A stretch of 28,606 nucleotides of DNA from UBA2177 sp964452735. GTDB taxonomy: Bacteria > Patescibacteriota > Dojkabacteria > SC72. The position numbers and the translations under genes are program-made. Of the stretch, positions 22,920 through 28,606 are shown piece after piece. Location: NCBI GenBank assembly GCA_964452735.1, contig CAYVNA010000011.1, forward strand, positions 1 through 28,606, read 5' to 3'. The notes under the pieces were generated by a model. That model searched no databases. It saw only the letters and a list, made by a program, of their open reading frames with translations, and was not told the origin of the DNA. Position 1 is the first letter of the stretch; the number at the start of each line of letters is the position of its first letter.

Positions 22920-23438
22920 ATGATGATTGAAAAATATATAAAGAAAACAGAAGAAGCTCTATTCAGCAAATATCTACAAATACCATTACTATTTACACTA
23001 GCCTTCTTCATACCAATAATAATGGATGGACCTCAAATATTGACAGGGTCTTTGATAAATTTACTCATGATATTGGCAATAACACAATTCCGTGTAAAAG
23101 ATATACTACCAGTCTTCTTCCTGCCTTCATTATCTACATACACATATGGATTACTATTCGGAGGAGCCTCCAACTTTCTCCTCATATTGATACCCGTTAT
23201 TGGCATCTCCAATATTATATATGTACTATTATTTAAGAATCTTGAGAGTAAATACCTCAAGTATCTATTACCACAAGTTTGTAAGAGCATCTTCCTCTAT
23301 GCAGTAACATACCTATTAGTTAGAACAGTAGGTTTACCATCTCTATTCCTTACTGCAATGGGAATAACTCAGTTATTAACAGGAAGTATTGGAATAATAG
23401 TAGCAGGAATAATTACAAGACAAAGGGAAAATATCTAA
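22920..23438 (+). CDS. Multi-pass membrane protein next to the hydrogenase-like gene
   Basis: A 172-residue very hydrophobic protein with about five membrane helices (roughly 21-35, 40-57, 62-76, 85-104, 117-165 in two passes). The pattern GPQILTGSLINLL, LPSLSTYTYGLLFGGASNFLLILIPVIGISNIIYVLLFK resembles ECF-transporter S-component-like proteins; as I recall, some public records for similar proteins carry the label 'iron hydrogenase', probably from gene neighbourhood. The substrate is unknown. ATG at 22920 or 22923 is preferred over an upstream in-frame ATG at 22851, which would lie deep in the opposite gene and give an unlikely N-terminus. It is divergent from the H-cluster protein. Confidence 0.65.
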   Translation: MMIEKYIKKTEEALFSKYLQIPLLFTLAFFIPIIMDGPQILTGSLINLLMILAITQFRVKDILPVFFLPSLSTYTYGLLFGGASNFLLILIPVIGISNIIYVLLFKNLESKYLKYLLPQVCKSIFLYAVTYLLVRTVGLPSLFLTAMGITQLLTGSIGIIVAGIITRQRENI

Positions 23439-23608
23439 GATTCTTCCCCTACATTTTGAGTATCATTATCATCCTCACTAGCAGGTTTCTTCTTTAGAGG
23501 TTTTCTTGTCATAATCTGACCATCTTCTAGATAAAAAGGTTCTGCGTTACCCCTGAAATATACATTCTCCAGAGAGACATCTTCTCCCTCTACTGTTTGA
23601 AATTCCAT
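23435..23608 (-). CDS. Small acidic hypothetical protein (57 aa)
   Basis: A 57-residue ORF (MEFQTVEGEDVSLENVYF...), soluble and acidic, with a basic patch RKPLKKKP in the second half and an acidic tail SEDDNDTQ. No family is recognised. Support for coding: it fills an otherwise empty 170-bp gap, has an ATG preceded by TATTTT with a 5-nt spacing as at other starts here, and its stop overlaps the convergent membrane-protein stop by 4 bp, matching the packing of the region. Confidence 0.55.
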   Translation of the reverse strand: MEFQTVEGEDVSLENVYFRGNAEPFYLEDGQIMTRKPLKKKPASEDDNDTQNVGEES

Positions 23609-23625
23609 ACATTAAAATAATTAAC

Positions 23626-24330
23626 TTAGGATTTATTTAAATACATCAACCTCTCCTCTTTGTCAAACTTCTCTATAGAGTAACGTAACATAGTTCTAGG
23701 CATATCACTATAATTCTTATCTAAGAAATCCCTGAGAACAGCAACATCTCTTTTCCCAACCTCCCTAAGCATCCAACCCAAAGCTTTATGTATAAGGTCA
23801 TGAGGATGATTAATTAAAAGCTTCGAAAAGTAAAGAATCTCCTCATACTCATTGTTCTTAATAAAAGTGAACGTTGCAAGAATAGCTATTCTCTGTTCCC
23901 ACATATTCTTGCTTAATATCATCTCATTCAATATAGAGCGATCTTTATCCAAAAGATAATCTCCAACTATCTTGGGAGAAGACAAATCAACAAGATCCCA
24001 ATTATTAATATATTTAATATTCTTAATATAATAGAGATAAATCTCCTTCTGAGAATCTCTTGAAGCCTTCTCATACATATATGTTAATACCAATATGGCA
24101 AAAAGACGAAACTCATGTATTTTACTTCTTAAAAAATATCCCACATCTTCAAAACTCATTTCTTTGTAATACTTCTTACATAATTTCCTAATGTTTGGTA
24201 CAACAATCCCAAGAAATTCATCCCCTTCACCATATTCACCCTTTCCTGTTTTGAAAAACCTTTGCAGAATCTTTGCTTTCTCTAGAGAAGCATATGATCT
24301 TAAATCTTTTTCTATAATTTCCATATTCAT
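23626..24330 (-). CDS. DNA alkylation repair enzyme, AlkD-like HEAT-repeat glycosylase
   Basis: A 234-residue all-helical protein of AlkD length. Residues corresponding to the B. cereus AlkD active site are present at nearly the same positions: Trp111 and Asp115 in NNWDLVDLSSPKIVGDYL, Arg147 in WEQRIAILATF, Trp186 in HKALGWMLREVGKRD. AlkD removes bulky or positively charged alkylated bases without base flipping, so this is probably a true glycosylase. It overlaps the upstream gene in ATGA (24327-24330), implying translational coupling. ATG codons at residues 1 and 3 are both possible. Confidence 0.92.
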   Translation of the reverse strand: MNMEIIEKDLRSYASLEKAKILQRFFKTGKGEYGEGDEFLGIVVPNIRKLCKKYYKEMSFEDVGYFLRSKIHEFRLFAILVLTYMYEKASRDSQKEIYLYYIKNIKYINNWDLVDLSSPKIVGDYLLDKDRSILNEMILSKNMWEQRIAILATFTFIKNNEYEEILYFSKLLINHPHDLIHKALGWMLREVGKRDVAVLRDFLDKNYSDMPRTMLRYSIEKFDKEERLMYLNKS

Positions 24331-24959
24331 AATCTTTCAACTTTCTTGCCAAAATCACCCCTATACACTACGAATTTGCAGACATCCCGAAGATATTCTA
24401 GGGTTACACTTTCTTCTCCGAAATTTCCTGGCACAATAGTATCAGAAGTTCTAAATAGGACCCATAAACAATCAGTAACCAGCATTGTAAATGTACCTTT
24501 AGACGATATAAAAGTATCAATATCTTGAGAAGAGAAGAAAGAGTAAGTACCCGAAGCAGAAATAGGGTGAGTATGTATATTACAGAGATATTGTAGGACT
24601 ATCTTCTGAGGGATATTCTTTTTGAAAACATCTTTCCTTGAATACACCTTACCCTTAAGCCAAATCTCTCTTCTAAAGTAATCTCCTTTAAAAGGATGAG
24701 GGAGATACTTAACCTGTATACTATCTCGTGCTACAACTGACTCCTCATTACCCTCCGTCACAGGAGTAACGATTAACTCCCCATCGGCCCAAAACAATGA
24801 TATCACACGTTCTCTTCCATCCCCCTTTGTATCATCAAAAATTCTTCGAACATCCTTCCAAAAGCTCTCTGGGAAGGAAATTTCACTCGGCAAATTGTAC
24901 TGAAACGGATATATTCCCAATTCCCCCAACTTCACTACCTTTTTGACTATGTTGAACAT
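24327..24959 (-). CDS. JAMM/MPN-like metalloprotease-fold protein, hypothetical
   Basis: A 210-residue protein. H129-T-H131-P followed by S143-x2-D146 matches a JAMM-type metal site (HxH-x(n)-SxxD), here with an 11-residue spacer slightly longer than usual. A preceding acidic residue (for example Glu98 in RREIW) could be the catalytic Glu, but this is not certain. The rest is beta-rich, as in MPN/JAB folds (RVISLFWADGELIVTPV). Prokaryotic JAB proteins cleave ubiquitin-like or sulfur-carrier conjugates; no such carrier is in the window. It is coupled to the AlkD-like gene by ATGA. TATATT lies 5 nt upstream of the start, suggesting a leaderless message. Confidence 0.5.
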   Translation of the reverse strand: MFNIVKKVVKLGELGIYPFQYNLPSEISFPESFWKDVRRIFDDTKGDGRERVISLFWADGELIVTPVTEGNEESVVARDSIQVKYLPHPFKGDYFRREIWLKGKVYSRKDVFKKNIPQKIVLQYLCNIHTHPISASGTYSFFSSQDIDTFISSKGTFTMLVTDCLWVLFRTSDTIVPGNFGEESVTLEYLRDVCKFVVYRGDFGKKVERL

Positions 24960-25090
24960 AGTAGAATATATACTAAGAGAGAGGATTTGAAAAGGAATAT
25001 TAACACTTTTTAATATACTATGTCTTACTTCCTTAGTATCGCTTGACCAGAGATTTTAATAATGTAATATATTCATAGGGATATATAAGA
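24960..25090. promoter_or_regulatory. Divergent intergenic region with glmS promoter
   Basis: AT-rich. TTGACC (25043-25048), 16 bp, TAATAT (25065-25070) forms a good promoter whose start would fall shortly before the ribozyme. An inverted repeat ATATTAA/TTAATAT is at 24997-25016. Nothing else is recognised. Confidence 0.55.
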
Positions 25091-25225
25091 TGTAAGCGGC
25101 TGGGCAATGTTAGGACATTGCTACGAGGTAGGAGCTATCGAGTCATCAGCGGGCACTCCTAGGCTATGTTGTTAGCCTTAAGAAAAGGACAAATAGACAA
25201 ATCCTTCTTCAACAATCTCCCTGAA
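25091..25225 (+). ncRNA. glmS ribozyme (GlcN6P-responsive self-cleaving leader)
   Basis: Motifs occur in the order of the glmS ribozyme core. AAGCG has the expected cleavage site between A25095 and G25096. A stem GCAATG/CATTGC (25104-25121) follows, then TACGAGG (family: GACGAGG) and GGAG with TATCGA (25131-25141; family: GG-UUAUCGA). Next is CAGCGGGCACTCC (25147-25159; family: CGGCGGAUGCCUCC), whose CTCC pairs with the GGAG. GGCT/AGCC (25162-25177) is followed by TTAAG, and an AAGGA/TCCTT-type hairpin closes the 3' side (about 25185-25206). It lies about 25 nt before glmS. In Bacillota this RNA cleaves itself when glucosamine-6-phosphate is abundant, lowering glmS expression. Confidence 0.88.
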
Positions 25226-25249
25226 TAAGTAAAATTAACCAATACTAAT

Positions 25250-27206
25250 ATGTGTGGTATATTCGGATATACAGGGACCCAAACTGCAAATAACATAGTA
25301 TTTGATGGGCTTAAGAGACTGGAATATAGGGGATATGACTCATGGGGGATTGCCGTTCTTGAGAAGAATGAAATTCATCAATACAAGGATATCGGTATTG
25401 TAAAGTCTAATAAAAAACTTCTAAAGCTCCCAATATCAAACATAGGTATTGGTCACACTAGATGGGCCACCCATGGAGGAGTGACAAGAGTAAATGCACA
25501 CCCCCATACATCCCAGACTAAAGATTTCACATTGGTTCAAAATGGAATTGTCGAGAACTTCTCCAGTATAAAGGAGAACTTAATTAATCTAGGTTATAAA
25601 TTTACATCAGAGACAGATACAGAAGTAATAGTGAAGTTGATAGAGGAGGAGAGAAAGAAGAAAAAAGATCTACAAAAATCATTAATTTCCGCATTCAGGA
25701 AGTTAGAAGGAAGGAATACAATTGCAGTGTTAGATGCTAAGAAAAACTGCATATATGCAATAAAGAATGGATCTCCATTAGTTTTGGGAATATCTCCCAA
25801 AGGTATCTATTTAGCATCCGATTCCCTTTCATTCTCTCCATATACAAGTAAAATTGTTGTCCTAGATGATTTTGACATGGTAACAATTTGTAATAACAAT
25901 ATTGACATTACAAATATTAAAACAAATAGAAAGAAGGATTTAGAATACAAAATACTTAAGTATAAATATGAAGATATCAATAAAGGTAAATATAAACATT
26001 TCATGTTAAAAGAGATTGTAGAACAGAAAAAGACTATAAAATATGCAACTCAATATACAGAGAAGGAACTAGATCCTCTATTAAAAGCTGTAAGGAAGAG
26101 TAGAAGAGTGTATATACTTGGAGCTGGTACTGCAGGGTTTGCAGCAGGGCAGATTGGTTATTTTGGTTTGGTTTGCTTCAGCAGGTTTTTTGTTCTCTGC
26201 CATTGAATATCTGGTCTTTATTGTGGTTTATCATGGGTTATTTAACTTACCTTTTCGTTAGTGTTTGTTNNNNNNNNNNTATATACTTGGAGCTGGTACT
26301 GCAGGGTTTGCAGCAGGGCAGATTGGTTATTTTCTAAGAACAATAGCGGGGGTAGATGCTCAAGACGTTAAGAGTTATGACTATCGATCATATCTCCCTG
26401 TAATATCTTCTAATGATTTGATAATAGCAGTTTCACAGAGTGGGGAAACGGCAGATACGATTGAACCCTTAGAGAAGTTTAGGGAGAAAGGCTGCAAGAT
26501 AGCCAGCATTGTAAATATGTTTGGGACTACGATATCTAGACTTTCTGATTATGAATACTATACCAATGCTGGCCCAGAGATATGTGTCGCCTCTACAAAG
26601 GTATTCACAGCACAATCCGCATGGGGATATCTACTCAGTATGTCTCTAGCAGGTAGGTATAATGAAGCTAAGAAAAGTATCTCTAAACTTTCTAAATCAC
26701 TAGATCCATTATTTGAAGAGCCATCCTTTAAGAACATAAAAAAGATTTGTAGAAGGATAAAGAAGAATGAGCATTTCTTTGTTTTGGGAAAAGGTGAGAA
26801 TTCCTTCATATCTTTAGAAGGAGCTTTGAAGATTAAGGAAATATCATATAAACATGTTGAAGGGTTTTCAGCAGGGGAATTGAAACATGGTGTAATAGCA
26901 TTGATAGAGAAGGGGACTCCTGTTTTTGGAATTGTTCCTTCATCTATTACTCCCGAAGATCAAAAGGATATCATAAGTGGAATGGAGCAAGTCAAGGCAA
27001 GAGGGGCATTAACAATAGGTATAGGTAGTACCGATTATGCTAAATCTGATATGTTTGATTACTACATAGAGACACCTGATACAGGATTGTTAAGCTGTCT
27101 TGCTAATGTTGTACCTTTTCAGTTGATTTCCTATTTCATATCTTTAGAATTAGGGAATAATATAGATAAGCCTAGGAACTTGGCAAAGTCTGTTACTGTA
27201 AAATAA
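25250..27206 (+). CDS. glmS: Glutamine--fructose-6-phosphate aminotransferase, interrupted by assembly artefact
   Basis: Makes glucosamine-6-phosphate for cell-wall precursors. The N-terminal glutaminase starts MCGIFGYTG with nucleophile Cys2, followed by RYRGYDS-like LEYRGYDSWG and GHTRWATHG. Two SIS isomerase domains follow (LGAGTAGFAAG; SQSGETADT), and the C-terminus is AKSVTVK, as in GlmS. As printed, the frame stops at 26206 after foreign-looking sequence and resumes beyond ten N. A 54-bp block is identical on both sides. Joining 25250-26164 to 26334-27206 gives an in-frame 595-residue protein, the normal GlmS length, so the genomic gene is almost certainly intact. No Shine-Dalgarno is seen; regulation is through the upstream ribozyme. 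Confidence 0.93.
26111..26164 (+). repeat. 54-bp duplicated block, left copy (contig overlap)
   Basis: Identical to 26280-26333 and encoding the same glmS residues (YILGAGTAGFAAGQIGYF). Best read as two contig ends that overlap but were joined with N instead of merged. Confidence 0.9.
26165..26279. other. Non-glmS sequence plus 10-N gap
   Basis: About 105 bp of T-rich sequence of unknown origin (26165-26269) followed by N at 26270-26279. It interrupts glmS between the two identical blocks and encodes nothing recognisable. Probably a chimeric or variant contig end. Confidence 0.8.
26280..26333 (+). repeat. 54-bp duplicated block, right copy (contig overlap)
   Basis: Exact copy of 26111-26164, after which the true glmS sequence continues (LRTIAGVDAQ). 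Confidence 0.9.
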
Positions 27207-27231
27207 TGTAAATTTGTTCTACAATATCGAT

Positions 27232-27792
27232 ATGGATGAGGGTAGGAACAGGTCAATAGTGTTATTTGTTCTAATGGGATTGTTTTTTATCTTCGCCATT
27301 ATATATGCCTTCGTCATAGCTCCAAGAACAAATGCAAGTTCACTGGAAGATGACGAACTTCTTTTGGAACTCCCTATACAAAAATGGCAGATTAGGTATG
27401 CGGATTTTGGTATTAAGCCTTTTTGTTCGGATGGTAATAAATATATAACTATTGAAGTGGAGGAGAACACTACAATATTTTCTTCCTCTGATGGTGTTGT
27501 TAAGGAGATTGATAATGGGATTGTTCTGATATCTGTTTCAAATAATGTTTTCTTGGAATACTATCCTGTATTTAGAAACTCTGTTTTTGTTGGAGACTAT
27601 GTGACAAAAGGTAGTAGTATTGGAAAAGTAAAGGGAAGTACTTTGAACTTGGGGGTTAAGAACACGAGAGATAATAGGTATGAATGTCCATATAGGTTCT
27701 TTAATGATTTTGGAAAGGGTATATTGGATGATATTGATAATGTTCTTGGATATGATGTAGATTTGTGTGAGTGTGATAATTTAAGTTATTAG
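27232..27792 (+). CDS. Membrane-anchored protein with degenerate LytM/lipoyl-like beta-barrel
   Basis: 186 residues from the ATG at 27232. A TTG six codons upstream is possible, but TACAAT (27220-27225) ends exactly 6 nt before this ATG, which favours it as a leaderless start. One membrane helix (about 9-28) is followed by an outside domain with the pattern TTIFSSSDGVVKEIDNGIVLIS...YYPV...VFVGDYVTKGSSIGKV. This resembles the M23/LytM and biotinyl-lipoyl barrel (G-x-V, then G-D-x-V-x-x-G-x-x-I-G). The zinc-binding HxH and HxxxD of M23 peptidases are missing, so if related it is probably non-catalytic. The C-terminus contains CECD. Confidence 0.6.
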   Translation: MDEGRNRSIVLFVLMGLFFIFAIIYAFVIAPRTNASSLEDDELLLELPIQKWQIRYADFGIKPFCSDGNKYITIEVEENTTIFSSSDGVVKEIDNGIVLISVSNNVFLEYYPVFRNSVFVGDYVTKGSSIGKVKGSTLNLGVKNTRDNRYECPYRFFNDFGKGILDDIDNVLGYDVDLCECDNLSY

Positions 27793-27801
27793 ATCTAATA
27801 T

Positions 27802-28083
27802 ATGCCAGAGTATATTTACAGTGTGATAGTGGTTGTTGTTTTGATCATAGTTTTTGGATGGTGGACATGGAATAAAAAGAATGAAGTATGGAAGGGGGAG
27901 TTAGTTAAGAAGAAGTTTACTTCAGGTGATGAGGATAGTAGAACAGTCTATTATTTAATTTTCAAAACAGATGAGGGGAAGAAGAAGAGGTTTACTACAT
28001 ATGATGAGGCATCTTGGGCAGAATGGGATGAGGGTGATAGGGCTGAGAAGAGGAAGGGGGAGTTTTTTCCTGTTAGGATATAG
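27802..28083 (+). CDS. Small single-pass membrane protein of unknown function
   Basis: A 93-residue protein with an N-terminal membrane helix (about 5-21) and a small charged, probably beta-barrel domain (WKGELVKKKF...YYLIFKTDEGKKKRFTTYDEASWAEWDEGDRAEKRKGEFFPVRI). The pattern 'GE-V-x-K...V-x-F-x-T-D-x-G...W-x-x-GDR-x-x-K...P-V' recalls SH3-like modules of uncharacterised bacterial membrane proteins. The function is unknown. It lies 9 nt after the previous gene and 2 nt before the next, so it is part of a small envelope-gene run. Confidence 0.65.
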   Translation: MPEYIYSVIVVVVLIIVFGWWTWNKKNEVWKGELVKKKFTSGDEDSRTVYYLIFKTDEGKKKRFTTYDEASWAEWDEGDRAEKRKGEFFPVRI

Positions 28084-28085
28084 GT

Positions 28086-28502
28086 ATGGAGACTAAGAAT
28101 ACTAATGCAATTCAGAAGCTTTCGGTTTCAATTATAAATACTTTTTTTGTTGTTTTGTTGTCTATTCCTTTCTATTTTCTTTTGGGATGGGGTTTGTATT
28201 TTAGGTTAGTTCTTGTTTTTTTGTTTTTTCTGTATAACTTGTCTTTTATCTTTATTACAAAGAATAGGTGTTTGGGTATGATTTTAATGAATATTTATTG
28301 GAAGGAGGAGTATAGTTTGGTTAATCAGGTTATTTATGTTTTTCTATATACTTTGAGTTTCTCTACAATAGTTATATGGATATATTTTCCTTTTGATTTA
28401 TTATTATTTAATCTCCTTCTTATACAATTACCTTGTGTGTTGTTAACGGGGACTACTTTACATGGTTTTTTGAGTGGGAAGATGAGTGGATATATGGAAT
28501 AG
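28086..28502 (+). CDS. RDD-like integral membrane protein
   Basis: A 138-residue hydrophobic protein with about four membrane segments (roughly 15-33, 36-56, 82-104, 107-125). CLGMILMNIYWKEE after the second segment matches the RDD-family pattern of a short loop after 'xLGkxLxxixv', and HGFLSGKMSG near the end resembles the family's closing motif. The classical Arg-Asp-Asp residues of the first helix are not preserved, so the assignment is tentative. RDD proteins are transporter-like and poorly characterised. The coding strand is strikingly T/G-rich compared with genes left of 25 kb. Confidence 0.55.
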   Translation: METKNTNAIQKLSVSIINTFFVVLLSIPFYFLLGWGLYFRLVLVFLFFLYNLSFIFITKNRCLGMILMNIYWKEEYSLVNQVIYVFLYTLSFSTIVIWIYFPFDLLLFNLLLIQLPCVLLTGTTLHGFLSGKMSGYME

Positions 28503-28536
28503 GGGGAGTAAGTAGGGTATAATTGTTGGTTATTAT

Positions 28537-28606
28537 GGTGGATGTAGCTCAATGGTTAGAGCACTGGTTTGTGGCACCAGGGGTTGTGGGTTCAAGTCCC
28601 ATCTTC
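28537..28606 (+). tRNA. tRNA-His (GUG), partial at window edge
   Basis: Starts with the extra G at -1 typical of tRNA-His (GGTGGATG), then TA, D-stem GCTC/GAGC, anticodon stem CTGGT/ACCAG with loop TTGTGGC (anticodon GTG), and T-arm GTGGG-TTCAAGT-CCCAT. The window stops four bases into the 3' acceptor strand; the second of these pairs T-T with the 5' strand. Confidence 0.9.

Noticed and set aside
24327..24330. TGA read as glycine (Gracilibacteria/Absconditabacteria code)
   Set aside because: TGA ends the JAMM-like gene inside a classical ATGA overlap and also ends the hydrogenase-like gene. Long genes carry no in-frame TGA.
26165..26269. Insertion element in glmS with a 54-bp target duplication
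   Set aside because: The segment abuts an N run, has no inverted ends or coding content, and the 54-bp identity fits two overlapping contig ends much better.
28537..28606. tRNA-His as a degenerate or pseudo-tRNA because of a T-T pair in the acceptor
   Set aside because: All other arms, the G at -1 and the anticodon are intact, and the 3' end is cut by the window, so one mismatch is not enough.

Overview
The window is about 28.6 kb of AT-rich, very compact DNA from an uncultured bacterium. Three things point to a Candidate Phyla Radiation (Patescibacteria) genome: genes packed end to end, many start codons sitting directly behind a -10 box without a Shine-Dalgarno, and an anaerobic, ferredoxin-linked gene set. 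Dojkabacteria-like is possible, but the phylum cannot be fixed from sequence alone. TGA is used as a stop (for example the ATGA stop/start overlap at 24327-24330), so this is not the TGA=Gly code of Gracilibacteria. Two runs of 10 N (8440-8449, 26270-26279) show it is a scaffold.

Left part (1-6307): a partial tRNA-Pro, a DUF4870-like membrane protein, lexA, then the minus-strand class III ribonucleotide reductase block nrdR - nrdD - small glycyl-radical ORF - nrdG. The large NrdD protein stops after its zinc finger. The radical-bearing C-terminus is a separate 45-residue ORF, too short for ordinary gene calling. A near-consensus NrdR box sits on the nrdR promoter. A cytidylyltransferase-fold protein and thioredoxin reductase follow.

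Middle (6310-9010): methionine aminopeptidase and a DnaQ-type exonuclease lie among two copies of an unusual cassette (about 6375-6954 and 8489-8984). Each copy has a short exported, lipoprotein-like ORF on the minus strand with a strong Shine-Dalgarno. Each ORF is unusually GC-rich and built almost entirely of consecutive short inverted repeats. Upstream is a 12-13 bp stem whose sequence differs between the copies while pairing is kept, closing a nearly identical AT-rich loop. Beyond that lies a second shared motif. This is the best candidate for an undescribed element in the window.

Plus-strand block (9011-20330): a three-gene cell-surface operon (membrane-anchored protein, 912-residue secreted Cys/Gly-rich protein, pilin/PilX-like protein) precedes an energy module. 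The module is 2-oxoacid:ferredoxin oxidoreductase (fused gamma-alpha plus beta) and ADP-forming acyl-CoA synthetase, which together could make ATP from 2-oxoacids. An unknown protein and a PgeF-type laccase-domain protein follow.

Right part (20332-28606): pyrG; an orphan [FeFe]-hydrogenase H-cluster domain divergent from a membrane protein with 20 bp between start codons; a 57-residue ORF; an AlkD-type DNA glycosylase translationally coupled to a JAMM-like protein; a glmS ribozyme directly upstream of glmS (glmS itself split by an assembly artefact); three small membrane or envelope proteins; and a partial tRNA-His. Plus-strand base composition changes from C/A-rich to G/T-rich near 25 kb.
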